DNA of 64,000 nt from Ceratobasidium sp. AG-K (taxonomy: Eukaryota; Basidiomycota; Agaricomycetes; Cantharellales; Ceratobasidiaceae), in contig JAWNGF010000003.1 of the NCBI GenBank assembly GCA_037039685.1, forward strand, positions 3,315,571-3,379,570, written 5' to 3'. Both the position numbers and the translations under genes were made by a program. Of this stretch, positions 1 to 10,609 are shown piece by piece. The notes under the pieces were generated by a model. It had not been told where the DNA came from. It made no database searches and saw only the letters and a list, made by a program, of their open reading frames with translations. How positions within the stretch are numbered: position 1 is the stretch's first letter; every line of letters starts with the position of its first letter.

Positions 1-2
1 CT

Positions 3-143
3 CTCTCCCTCCTAGTCCAACATGAGCGCGACTTTGAGCAGGCCAAGTGGGACGCAATGAATGCGTGCTTGGAGGAGGATATGTGGCTCCTGGCAGAGTG
101 GGAAGGATGGCTGGCGATCAAGGAATGGATCACCCAAAAGTAG
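3..143 (+). CDS. C-terminal end of a tryptophan-rich third ORF of an LTR element (partial)
   Basis: An open frame enters from the left edge and stops at TAG 141-143. The visible 46 residues are rich in Trp and acidic residues (for example DMWLLAEWEGWLAIKEWITQ). It is followed after 40 bp by a purine tract and then an LTR, so it is the last ORF of an element lying mostly left of the window. The composition resembles the Trp-rich third ORF of the other LTR family here (8413-9177), although the sequence is different. Function unknown. The start lies outside the window. Confidence 0.55.
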   Translation, partial: LSLLVQHERDFEQAKWDAMNACLEEDMWLLAEWEGWLAIKEWITQK

Positions 144-183
144 TTGTGCGCAGTCCCCTATGCCCAGCCTAAAGGGGGGGCAA

Positions 184-735
184 TGTTGTGACCCATGTAC
201 AAAATCCCTGGACTCTGGCTGTGTGGCTCGGACTCTGGCGCCCTAAGCGCCCTATGTACAATGTATGGCCCTCTCCCACGTTTAGTGTGGTGTATGGATG
301 ACGTGTCACCTTGGCCCATATGGCCTTGCTGTCTTCTGGATCTTTCCCTTGGAAGGATTGTGCTTCTGGAATGTTCTTCCAGAAGCACTTTCAGTTTGCT
401 GACTGATACTGGCGCCTGATTGGCCAGTTTATGTATTGTACCACTTTAAGGCATTTTTGCCTCATGCTATATATACTGGCTTGCAAGCATGGACTCACTC
501 CAGCTTGCTTTGCCTCGTCATCTCTCCCCTCAGAGTGCACTCTAAGTCCCAAAGGCCTTACAGCCTTTGTCTCTCATCTAAGTGGGCCTTTGGCCATCAT
601 CAGTATCGATGCTAAGGTTGCACTAGCAACTTAGCAAACGGACTAAGGAGCCTATAAGGCATATCGAGGCCAGTCTCTACAACTAAGGCAAGGACGGTCA
701 CTGTTGTTGGTCAACCTGCATAGAGGGTTGCAACA
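184..735 (+). mobile_element. LTR of family 2, followed by its own primer-binding site
   Basis: The 552-bp LTR runs from TGTTGTGACC to GGTTGCAACA and follows the purine tract at 171-183. It has a TATATATA box at 468-475. The 12 nt at 502-513 (AGCTTGCTTTGC), 34 bp after the TATA box, are the exact reverse complement of 738-749, which lies two bases beyond the LTR end. That is the position of the primer-binding site. The LTR thus has a 3' internal end on its left and a 5' internal start on its right, as in a tandem LTR-internal-LTR-internal array. The internal region on the right is cut off by the inverted LTR at 754. Confidence 0.75.
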
Positions 736-753
736 TTGCAAAGCAAGCTCCAA

Positions 754-1220
754 TGTTGTAAGCTTCTTCTTGATGGCTATGAGACAAGCCACGATGGAGA
801 GTGGACGGCACTAAGACCTAAGCGACCTCTTGAACCGCAACACACTTAAGTGTCTGTAGGCTCTTGAGGGTAGGGGTGGTTTAAAGTGTCACTCAAAGGG
901 GATGTTAGACGAGACAAAACAAGCTGGGGTTACCAGGCTTGTTGGTCCTCTATATATATTCACAAAGTGGCCAAGTCATACAAGGCGCAGCCACATGAGT
1001 CAAACAAAACAGCCAGTCAGGAGTGTCCATGTGAGTCATGCTGTATGAACAGACATGACTTGTACAAAGCACAGCCGCGTTACACAATGTAACAGAATAA
1101 CCACAAGAAGGTGGCAACGCGGCACAGGAAAAGACAAACAACATATGAACAGGATGACAGACACAAGGACAGATGGTGGAGGCACAAGACAAGTCCAATG
1201 GAGTGAGCTGGCTCACAACA
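754..1220 (-). mobile_element. LTR of the family-1 chromovirus, inverted
   Basis: The 467-bp sequence is the reverse complement of the LTR at 9220-9686 and shares its U3 variant, unlike the LTR at 2029. It is bounded by TGTTG and CAACA, where other copies have TGTCG and CGACA, consistent with CpG decay. The adjoining sequence at 1221-1232 is the reverse complement of the family's purine tract (GAGGGGGAGTAA), so this is the 3' LTR of a minus-strand element whose ORF3 follows at 1263-2027. Confidence 0.85.
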
Positions 1221-1262
1221 TTACTCCCCCTCAGGAGTCCATCTAGGGGACCTGGATGGGCT

Positions 1263-2027
1263 TCATTGGATCTTGCAATCCTTGCCTTTGGCAAGCATGT
1301 GCTCTTCCAGGCCCTCATCCTCCTCAATGGTCAAGTCAATCGGGTTGAACACAGTGTTACCTGGTTTGTCAGAGAACTTTTCCCATTCCTCCCATGTCTC
1401 CTCCTTCATCCAGTCGGCCTTGGACCAGTCCAAAACCCTCTTCTGAGCCTCCACAAAATCCTCGTCCCATTGTTGCACGTCCGGCTCTGCTTCCTTCCAT
1501 GCTGACACATCTGCGTCCTCCCACTTCCACCAGTTTGGAGCCCACTTGAACTTTTCCTTCTGGTATCTTCCCCTTTCCATCTTCCAGTCGCTCAAGTCCC
1601 TTTTGTAGTTGGCGTCACAGGTGTCGTTCCACCTAGGTCGGAGCATTGGTTGTCTCCCGTTGTACCCTGGTACCCACTTGCTTGAGTATGCCCCCTCTTG
1701 TCCCCATTCAACGACTCCGAGCATATGGGTGGAAAGGAGGACAACCTACGAGACCTGGAACACAGCGCATCCTTGACAAACAAAGATGTCCTTTTGTAGG
1801 AGTTGCATGCGTGTCGGCCATTTCTTTCCGACCCACTGGAATTCTCCCAGGTCTGAGTGTAGGACGTTGTCCAATGCCCTAAAGTGCATTCTACCGGAGC
1901 TCTGCTGCGCCCTCTTGAAGACGTAGAGGGCGGCTCCAGCGTCAAGGATCCTTGCTGTGGCAAAGGCAGGTCCTTCAAGGATGCGGGTGAGGTTGTTGGA
2001 GATGGTGGCATGGGTAACGGCAGGCAT
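1263..2027 (-). pseudogene. Tryptophan-rich ORF3 of the family-1 element, inverted copy with one stop
   Basis: The 255-codon frame starts at ATG 2027-2025 (MPAVTHATISNNL) and ends just before the polypurine tract of the inverted LTR. One in-frame TAG (1748-1746) interrupts it where the forward copy at 8413 has TGG. Conversely this copy keeps CAA where the forward copy has TGA, so each copy retains the codon the other has lost. The C-terminal half is dense in Trp (for example FKWAPNWWKWEDADVSAWKE). The segment ends exactly where the 5' LTR at 2029 begins. No known domain recognised. Confidence 0.7.
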
Positions 2028-2028
2028 T

Positions 2029-2484
2029 TGTCGTGAGCTAGCTCCCTCCATCAGACTCGCCTGTTGTCTTGCCTGCCTGTTTCTTCCTTTGTGTTGTGTT
2101 TCTGTTTCCGTTTGCCGCATTGCCACCTTCTTGTGGTTATTTCTGTTACACTGTGTAACGTGGCTGTGCTTTGTACAAGTCATGTCTGTTCATACAGCAT
2201 GACTCACATGGACACTCCTGACTGGCTGTTATGTATGACTTGTGTGGCTGTGCCTTGTATGACTCGGCCACTTCTTGAATATATATAGAGGACCAACAAG
2301 CCTGGTAACCCCAGCTTGTTTTGTCTCGTCAAACATCCCCTTTGAGTGACACTTTAAACCACCCCTACCCTCAAGAGCCTACAGGCACTTAAGTGTGTTG
2401 CGGTCCAAGAGGTCACTTAGGTCTTAGTGCTGTCCACTCTCCATCGCGGCTTGTCTCATAGCCATCAAGAAGAAGCTTACGACA
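2029..2484 (+). mobile_element. 5' LTR of chromovirus copy 1
   Basis: The 456-bp LTR runs from TGTCGTGAGC to GCTTACGACA. TATATATA at 2280-2287 lies 33 bp before AGCTTGTTTTGT (2313-2324), the likely transcript start. Its U3 differs clearly from the LTR at 9220, so the two need not come from a single insertion, and I find no matching 5-bp duplication at the outer ends (GCATT on the left, TCAGA on the right). Confidence 0.85.
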
Positions 2485-2486
2485 TT

Positions 2487-2498
2487 ACAAAACAAGCT
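2487..2498 (+). promoter_or_regulatory. Primer-binding site for self-priming
   Basis: ACAAAACAAGCT begins three bases after the 5' LTR and is the exact reverse complement of 2313-2324, at the predicted start of the element's own mRNA. A primer-binding site matching the mRNA 5' end rather than a tRNA is the arrangement known from Tf1 and sushi-type elements. The same pair occurs in copy 2 (58445-58456 with 58620-58631), and family 2 has a co-varying pair. Confidence 0.75.
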
Positions 2499-2506
2499 TA
2501 ACAATC

Positions 2507-4930
2507 ATGTCCATTCAGGAGGATGTGGGGTCACACCTCACAACACCATTATCAACAAGGAGAGGACCAAGTAGGGTTTCGAGACCTACAAGTTCCCTCA
2601 ACAAACATGATATCGCACAAGCTTGGGCCGGAGGACCAGCAAGGTCTCGCCCACAAAGCCAAGCTTCTATGCCTGGAACATTCAACACTGAGAACGTTTC
2701 AGTTGTTCAGGAAGAACCTACCATAGTTGCTAGGGAGCCAGGAGATTTCACCAACGACCCCACACCGGTCACAATTTGGATCCCAATCTCAAATGCAAGC
2801 CCAGGTCCATCACGTCCACTATGGCCTATGGGGGCCAGAAGACAGTTTTTCTCCCCCCTACCTGAAGCTCACGGGGGCGTATCCCTTGTTCCTATCAGGC
2901 CGCCACCCACACCGCACATTTCCCTTGCTGCTCAAGTACCACAGATTGGGGGAACCATCACCAATGCCGGCCCAATCCCAATAAGCTCTCAGACCGTGAC
3001 TCCAGTTAACCCAGCGACGCCATACGTACCACAGGGGTATTCCCAGCATCCAACAGCAACTGAAGGACAAGACCCCCCTAGGATTCCCAGCTCAAGTTCT
3101 AGCTCCAGCGGAAGAACCTTGATTAGCAACCTTGACGACCTCAATGATCTTCACCTCGGAAGACACAATGCACTGCTAAGGATTATTGATGGAATGAGGA
3201 TAACAATCAACAGAAGACTCAACAGGTTAGAACAATCCACTCAAGTGTTGGCTAACAACCAACAAATCTTCAACGATTCCCTCAACAACCTACAAGGAGC
3301 CCTGACAGATATCCTTACTGACGCACAAAACAGTGAACACAACAGCTTCCTGGTTGGGCAAGACGTAATCCACTTAAGAAACAAAGTCACGAACACACAA
3401 GGACTAGTAAACAATGTACAGGAAGATCTTAACACCACGAGACAGGCACAGTTAGCCTGGAACAAAGCAGTCACCCAAGGACTAGAAGGACTAGGGGGAG
3501 ACGGAAGGATTGCTATTGAAGCAATCAATAACATGTGCAAACAGATGGACAAAGCATCCCTACATGCCATATCACCCCCCCACCCTGAAGCAGAATCTAC
3601 CAGACTCGACGAATTAGAACAAAGGATACATGAGCTTTCTGAAAACCCTGACAACAGAAGGGAAGCCAGACGTCCAAAAGTAACTAGACCAAAGGCTTTT
3701 GACGGGAAGAAAGGAGAAGGAGCAGAAATGTTCATCACCCAAATGGAAAGCTACTTGGTCAGGTTGGGCGACCAGTACAGCTCAGGACAAGAACAAATTA
3801 GAGAAGCACTAGCCAACTTCAAATCGGACAACAGATCCGCTACACATTGGGCTCAGGTCCTACTACGGTCTATGAACAATGGAGTTCCGGGCCCAAACCT
3901 AAGGTCTTGGGAAACATTCAAATCACACTTCATGGAGCAATTTAGCGACCCTAACAAGAAGGCCAAGGCGGAGGCCGATATCCGAAAAAGCAAGCAAATC
4001 ACTTCAGTAGCAAACTACGCAACGGAATTCCGCTTTCACATGGTGGATGTGAATTGGGGGGAAGAAGCCCTTATCAACCAATTCAAGGAAGGACTCAAGC
4101 CGGAAATCAAAACAGAATTGGCACAATTTGAACTTTCCCTTATCAACAAGGATGGAACTGAAAGGCACCTCAACCTTAACCAATGGATCACTCTTGCAAT
4201 CTCCATTGACCAGAAATTGCAACAGATCAAGGCATCCACCGGAAAGAAAACACCCCAAGCGACCACCACTGGGCAAGCCTCTACAAAACAGCTTCCAGAC
4301 GAAGTATACAAGGCAAGAATAGCATCAAACCAATGTCTGAAGTGCAGTCAAGAAGGTCACCGTTTGCTCAAATGCTTGTCCAAGGAGTGGATAACAACTG
4401 AGCCCAGCATAAGGGGAAGAGAAGCTACAATCTGTCGTAAGCTTCTTCTTGATGGCTATGAGACAAGCCGCGATGGAGAGTGGACGGCACTAAGACCTAA
4501 GTTACCTCTTGAACCGCAACACACTTAAGTGTCTGTAGGCTCTTGAGGGTAGGGGTGGTTCTAAGTGTCACTCAGAAGGGATGTTTTGACAAGACAAAAC
4601 AAGCTGGGGTTACCAGGCTTGTTGGTCCTCTATATATATTCAAAAGGCGGCCGAGTCATACAGAACGCAGCCACATGAGTCACAGCAGTCAACCAGTCAG
4701 GAGTGTCCAAGTGAGTCATGCTGTATGAACAGACATGACTTGTACAAAGCACAGCCGCGTTACACAATGTAACAGAATAACCACAAGAAGGTGGCAACGC
4801 GGCAAACGGAGACGGAAACACAACACAAAAGAAAGGAACAGGCGGACAAGACAACAGGCGAGTCCGATGGAGTGAGCTGGCTCACGACACAATCATAGAA
4901 GATTCGGGAAAAGAAGGGGTCTCCCTCTAA
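2507..4930 (+). pseudogene. gag: Gag of chromovirus copy 1, interrupted by a solo LTR
   Basis: Structural protein of a Ty3/gypsy element. The frame opens at ATG 2507, 22 nt after the 5' LTR. The N-terminal 200 residues are rich in Pro and Ser. Next come Asn/Gln-rich helical segments with coiled-coil character (about 205-370), then a retrotransposon capsid-like region containing WETFKSHFMEQFSD. A zinc knuckle follows, C-x2-C-x4-H-x4-C (CLKCSQEGHRLLKC). The reading frame is broken at 4433 by an inverted solo LTR and resumes at 4895 until TAA 4928-4930. Removing the LTR and one duplication restores the same frame as copy 2. As it stands, translation would read into the LTR and stop at 4526-4528. 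Confidence 0.85.
4433..4889 (-). mobile_element. Solo family-1 LTR inserted in gag, with 5-bp target duplication
   Basis: The 457-bp inverted LTR is bounded by TGTCGTAAGC and CTCACGACA. The target duplication CAATC is present on both sides (4428-4432 and 4890-4894). Copy 2 provides the empty site (ACAATCAGAGAAGAC near 60606). The event is an insertion followed by LTR-LTR recombination. Confidence 0.93.
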
Positions 4931-4947
4931 CTGTGTGTGGAGAGACC
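4906..4947 (+). promoter_or_regulatory. Predicted -1 ribosomal frameshift signal between gag and pol
   Basis: The heptamer GGGAAAA (4906-4912) lies in the gag frame as G GGA AAA, the X-XXY-YYZ pattern. After a 5-nt spacer, GGTCTC (4918-4923) can pair with GAGACC (4942-4947); two more pairs form around a bulged A. The gag stop lies inside the loop. A -1 slip enters the pol frame directly. Copy 2 has the identical arrangement at 60623-60664. Predicted from sequence only. Confidence 0.7.
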
Positions 4948-7900
4948 AAAGAACCAGCAATGGAAACAATGTACTTTAGAGCAACAAACAAATCAACCAT
5001 TGTTTACACAAGCATTGCTGGAATCACAGAACCAGTCCCTACTCTCATTGATTCAGGAGCTTTGAAGAACTTTATGGACATCTCTTGGGCCCGCTCCAAC
5101 AACATTCCTCTCATTGAGCTTCCCTCCCCACAAAAAGTAATTGGCATCCAGGGAAAAGAACTCTCACACCAAATATGCTTCAAAGCCAAGCTTGTACTGG
5201 ATGTAGAAGGAAAAACCTTCAAACAAATCTTTTTCGCTATGCCTACTGGAGAAACCAAGCTCATTTTAGGACTTGAGTGGTTAGAAGAAGCAAACCCCAA
5301 TATTGACTGGAAAATGAAGCACATATCATGGCGACCAGAACCCATACAGGCAAGAACAGCCTCAATAGACAACCTACCAGAAGAATTCAAAGAATTTGCC
5401 GACGTGTTTAGCGAGGAAAAGTTCAAGAGAATTGCGGATCATTGCCCATACGACTGTGCCATTGACTTCAAGGAAGGGGCTGAACTTCCAAAACCGGCCA
5501 GACCTATCCCGCTCTCACTGGCCAAATCAATTGCACTAAGGGAATACCTGGATGAGGAAATTGCCACTGGGAAAATTTGACCTAGCAAATCCCCCATTGC
5601 ATCACCTTGTTTCTTTGTCAAAAAACCTATTGATCCAAAGAATCCAGAAGCAGTACAACAATTACAGCTTGTCCAAGACCTCAGAGGAGTGAACACCATT
5701 ACACAGGACAACAGGTTTCCAATGCCCTTAATGGAAGATCTTCTGGATAAAATCAAGGATGCAAAAATTTTCTCCAAAATCGATCTGCGCATGGGTTTCA
5801 ACAATATCAGAATCAGGGGAAGGGGACAAATGGAAAACAGCTTTCAGAACCAAGGAAGGCCTTTTCAAATACATTGTCATGCCCTTTGGGCTAAAAAATG
5901 CACCTGCCATATTCCTAAGATACATGAACCACATCTTCCACAACCTTATTGACGTATGTGTCATAGTATACATTGACGACATCCTAGTCTTCTCTAAGAA
6001 CAGAAGCCAACATACTATAGATGTCAGGAAGGTGCTGAAGATCTTACTGGATGAAAACCTATTTGCAAAGCTCCCAAAATGCGAATTCTTTGTCACCAAA
6101 CTTACATATACCAGACTTGGAATCAGTGATTCTGGCATCTCAATGGAGGAAGAGAAGGTCAAGGCAACAAAGGAATGGAAGGAACTGAAAACGGTCAAGC
6201 AGGTTCAGGCGTTCCTAGGATTTGCAAACTTCTACCGAAGATTTGTACCAAATTTTAGCCATTTGGCAAAACCCTTGACAACCCTGACAAGAAAGGATAA
6301 CAAATGGAAATGGGAAAAGGATCAACAGGAGGCCTTTGATGCCCTGAAAACAGAAATTAGCAAGGAGCCCACACTATGCCATCCTGACCCTGAGAAACCC
6401 TTTTTCCTGGAAACAGATGCAAGCGGAGTAGCAATGGGGGCAACTCTGTCTCAAAGGCAAGACGATGGCTACCTACACCCTATAGCGTTCCTGTTGAAAT
6501 CCTGCAATGAGGCCCAGCTCAACTACAACGTCCATGACAAGGAACTTATGGCAATCATAGAATCATTGACACATTGGAGGTTATACCTTGAGGGAACAAA
6601 GGATCCAATCACTATCTACACCAATCACAGGAACCTACAGTTCTGGAAGGAAGCAAGAACGTTCAACCGTCGACACGCAAGATGGCATCAACTACTGGCT
6701 TCCTACAACTTTGATATCATATACCGTCCTGGAATCCTTTCGTCTAAACCGGACCTGTTGTCAAGATGATCTGACCATGAGGATATTCCCACACCGGAAC
6801 AAATCATGATATCCGCTGAAAAATTTAAAGGATTTATGGGGCAGATGGACACAGACATTATGGCAACTATCAAGGAAGCACAAGAAACTGATGAAGGACT
6901 GGCAAAAATCAAGGAAATCTGCGAATCAAGAGAAATGTTACCAAGAACCCTGCAACATAGCGCAAAAGATTACAACTTCAAGGAGGGACTAATGTGGTAC
7001 AAAGGGAAAATTTACGTCCTGGAAGATAAGGAAGCCAGACTGTCCATCATGCAACTACACCATGACTCAAGGATTGCAGGGCATGAAGGACAAGCCAGGA
7101 CGTTGGAACTAATATCAAGAAGATACTTCTGGCCAGGACTGAAGCAGAGCATAAACAGATACGCGGAATCCTGCAAGACCTGCCAACAAACAAGGGGATC
7201 AAAGTCAATAGTACTGATCAAACCTCTAGAAATTCCAAAAGGTCCCTGGGAAGACATAGCATTTGACTTTGTAGTAAAATTGCCAAAGTCCAGAGGGTCA
7301 GACAGCATCATGGTAGTGGTGGACTGGTTCTCAAGAATGGCGCACTTCATACCCTGCAAGGAATCTCACACGGCAAGTGAACTGGCAAATCTTTTTGTCA
7401 CAAATGTTTGGAAACTACATGGCTTTCCAAAAAGCACAATCTCAGACCAAGGGACAACTTTCAATTCTAAACTTATGAAGGCCATTTATGAGAGAATTGG
7501 AACTAGCCCAAGTTTCAGCACTGCCTACCACCCCCAGACAGATGGAGTGACAGAGAGAATCAACCAATGGATGGAAGGCTGGCTACAATCCTTTGTCAAC
7601 TACCGGCAAGATGATTGGGCAGACTTGTTACCAATTGCAGAATTCAGTTATAATCTGCAGAAGCACCATGTAACGGGTGGTTCCCCTTTTGCAATAGTCT
7701 ACGGCAGGGAACCACTGTGGAACATCTCATCAAAAGAATCGATGGTTCCTGAAGCAAACACCATTACGGAAAAATGGCGTAGCATCCACAACAAAGCAAT
7801 TGCATCTATGGAAAACCAAAGGCTCCCAAAGGAAGAACCAAAAAACGAGTACCAGGAAGGAGATCTAGCATGGCTGTTGGGAAGAAACATCCAAACAAAA

Positions 7901-8266
7901 AGACCCTCAAAGAAACTGGATAACAAGAAGCATGGACCATTTGTTGTGAAGCAAAAGATAGGATCACATGCTTATGAGCTCACTCTGCCAGCAACAATGA
8001 GGGTGCACCCTGTTTTCCACATTGACTTGCTCAGCCCTTACATAGAAGACACGGAGTTCAAGTGAAACCAACCCCAACCGCCGCCGATCATTACTGAAGA
8101 AGGAGAAGAAGAATATGAAGTAGAAAAGATTTTAGACTGGAAGGAGACAAAGGATGGGCTTTTTTACAGGGTCAGATGGAAGGGATATGGAGACAAAGAA
8201 GACACGGAACAGAAGGCAGAAGATTTTGGACATCTATCCAAGATCATCAAGGACTTTCTACGTTGA
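4933..8266 (+). pseudogene. pol: Pol of chromovirus copy 1 (protease, RT, RNase H, integrase, chromodomain), damaged
   Basis: Domain order in the -1 frame after gag: aspartic protease (LIDSGA, Asp codon 5050); reverse transcriptase with an intact YIDD (about 5969-5980); RNase H (LETDASGVAMG, about 6409); integrase with an HHCC zinc segment (LHHDSRIAGHEG then CKTCQQ) and a D-D-E core seen in FDFVVKLPK, TISDQGTTF and YHPQTDGVTERINQ; then a chromodomain (YEVEKILDW to YRVRWKGYG, about 8108-8260). Against copy 2 it carries TGA at 5578, a one-base insertion near 5820, and TGA at 6767, 8063 and 8264. In copy 2 these four stop positions are CGA or part of a CCGA/ACGA context. It cannot make a full polyprotein. 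Confidence 0.88.
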
Positions 8267-8412
8267 CACCCCAAAGCTCCCACGCCATCTAACTACATTC
8301 CAGGAAAGATAAAAGGCAGAGGGGGCGCAGTTGGTATTGACATCTGCAAAACTTGCAACTACTCCAGAACAAACTCACAACTCTATGCTCTAAACCTTTT
8401 CTGCTCTCCACA

Positions 8413-9177
8413 ATGCCTGCTGTTACCTGTGCCACCATCTCCAACAACCTCACCCGCGTCCTCGAAGGACCTGCCTTTGCCACAGCAAGGATCCTCGACG
8501 CTGGAGCCGCCCTCTACGTCTTCAAGAGGGCGCAGCAGAGCTCTGGTAGAATGCACTTTAGGGCATTGGACAACGTCCTACACTCAGACCTGGGAGAATT
8601 CCAGTGGGTCGGAAAGAAATGGCCGACACACATGCAACTCCTACAAAAGGACATCTTTGTTTGTTGAGGATGCGCCGCGTTCCAGGTCTTGGAGGTTGTC
8701 CCCCTTTCCACCCATATGCTTGGAGTCGTCCAATGGGGACAAGAGGGGTCATACTCGAGCGAGTGGGTACCAGGGTACGACGGGAGACAACCAACGCTCC
8801 GACCTAGGTGGAACGACGCCTGGGACGCCAACTACAAAAGGGACTTGAGCAACTGGCAGATGGAAAGGGGAAGATACCAGAAGGAAAAGTTCAAGTGGGC
8901 TCCAAACTGGTGGAAGTGGGAGGACGCAGATGTGTCAGCATGGAAGGAAGCAGAGCCAGACGTGCAACAATGGGACAAGGATTTTGTGGAGGCTCAGAAG
9001 AGGGTTTTGGACTGGTCCAAGGCCGACTGGATGAAGGAGGAGACATGGGAGGAATGGGAAAAGTTCTCTGACAAACCAGGTAACACTGTGTTCAACCCGA
9101 TTGACTTGACCATTGAGGAGGATGTGGGCCTGGAAGAGCACATGCTTGCCAAAGGCAAGGATTGCAAGATCCAATGA
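8413..9177 (+). pseudogene. Tryptophan-rich ORF3 downstream of pol, one in-frame stop
   Basis: The 255-codon frame starts at ATG 8413 (context CCACAATGC) and runs to 9177 with one internal TGA (8665-8667). It lies between the chromodomain and the polypurine tract, the place an env gene would occupy. I see no signal peptide or membrane segment. The N-terminal half (MPAVTCATISNNLTRVLEG, then FKRAQQSSGRMHF) looks globular; the C-terminal half is unusually rich in Trp, Lys and Glu (WKWEDADVSAWKEAEPDVQQ). The same protein is encoded in the inverted copy at 1263-2027. Function unknown; a nucleic-acid or capsid-binding accessory role would be a guess. Confidence 0.7.
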
Positions 9178-9219
9178 AGCCCATCCAGGTCCCCTAGATG
9201 GACTCCTGAGGGGGAGTAA

Positions 9220-9686
9220 TGTCGTGAGCCAGCTCACTCCATTGGACTTGTCTTGTGCCTCGCCCGTCTGTCCTTGTGTCTGTCGTCCTGTTCATATGTT
9301 GTTTATCTTTTCCTGTGCCGCATTGCCACCTTCTTGTGGTTATTCTGTTACATTGTGTAACACGGCTGTGCTTTGTACAAGTCATGTCTGTTCATACAGC
9401 ATGACTCACATGGACACTCCTGACTGGCTGTTTTGTTTGACTCATGTGGCTGCGCCTTGTATGACTCGGCCACTTTGTGACTATATATAGAGGACCAACA
9501 AGCCTGGTAACCCCAGCTTGTTTTGTCTTGTCTAACATCCCCTTTGAGTGACACTTTAAACCACCCCTACCCTCAAGAGCCTACAGACACTTAAGTGTGT
9601 TGTGGTTCAAGAGGTCACTTAGGTCTTAGTGCCGTCCACTCTCCATCACGGCTTGTCTCATAGCCATCAAGAAGAAGCTTACGACA
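9220..9686 (+). mobile_element. LTR at the 3' end of chromovirus copy 1
   Basis: The 467-bp LTR follows the polypurine tract GAGGGGGAGTAA (9208-9219) and ends GCTTACGACA. AGCTTGTTTTGT is at 9515-9526 downstream of TATATATA. Its U3 matches the inverted LTR at 754-1220 rather than the 5' LTR at 2029. It abuts an unrelated gypsy integrase remnant at 9687. Confidence 0.85.
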
Positions 9687-10609
9687 TCAGAGAATTGCAA
9701 CCACTTGAACTTCCTTCCAAACCCTGGCAACACATCTCTGTCAACATGATTGTCAAACTTCTGCTTTCCAAAGGTCTAGATTCAATCCTGGTCATTGTCA
9801 ACACCCTGACCAAAATGGTGCATTTCATTCCCTGCACTGAGAAGACCACATCCCCCTAACTTGCGGAGTTGTTCATGGAACACTGCTGGAACCTACATGG
9901 GACCCTGGAAACGGTAGTATTGGATTGTGGGCCTACCTTTGCATCCAAATTCATGAAAGAACTATATCAAGCCCAGAATATTCAACCCAGACTCTCCACA
10001 GAGTACCACCCTGAAACTGACAGACAGACAGAGTGCATCAACCAAATGGTTGAAGCTTTCATTCAGATGTATTGCTCTTTCAGACAACACAACTGGGCGT
10101 CATTACTACCCTTTGCCAAGTTTGCAGACAACAATTCTCTCCACTCCAGCATTGGTATGACACCTTTCTTTGCCAACACAGCTTGCCACCCATCAATTGA
10201 AGGAACACCAGTGGAAGCCAGTTCTGTCCCGGAAGCTGCAGCACATGCGCAGCACATCCAAAACAATCTGGAAGAAGCCAAGGCCAGTCTGACCCTGAGT
10301 CAGGAACAGGACAAGGAATATGCGGACCAACAATGACAAAAAGATTCTTTCATTCCAGGCAATAAGGTTTGGCTGAGCCATGATCTCATCACAACAAATT
10401 GACTGTCCCTCAAACTGTTGTACAAACACCTTGGACCATTTACTATTTTGGAAGCTGTAGGGAAGAATGCCTACAAATTGGAGTTACCACCATCAATGAC
10501 CATGCACCCAGTAATCAACATGTTGTGCCTTGCCAAACACAAGGAAGATGAAATTGAGGGTTGTCAGATCAAACCACCCCTGCCAATCAAGATGCCAGAA
10601 GTGTCATGA
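9687..10609 (+). pseudogene. Ty3/gypsy integrase remnant of another family
   Basis: The translation in one main frame resembles the integrase core and C-terminus of a gypsy element: LPSKPWQHISVNMIVKLL, LIVINTLTKMVHFIPC-like text, the D-x-G motif LDCGPTFASKF, and STEYHPETDRQTECINQ with the catalytic Glu. It then reads GPFTILEAVGKNAYKLELP as in a gypsy integrase tail. Stops at 9857-9859, 10334-10336 and near 10399 break it. The 5' part is missing, truncated at the LTR that ends at 9686. Confidence 0.8.

Noticed and set aside
2487..2498. tRNA-primed primer-binding site
   Set aside because: The 12-nt perfect match to the element's own transcript start, repeated with co-variation in a second family, is the better explanation.
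8429..8848. Overlapping Ser/Pro-rich frame inside ORF3, open in both copies
   Set aside because: Low-complexity text typical of an out-of-frame reading. The MPAV frame has more protein-like composition and continues into the Trp-rich half. It could be a C-terminal extension of pol, but nothing supports it.
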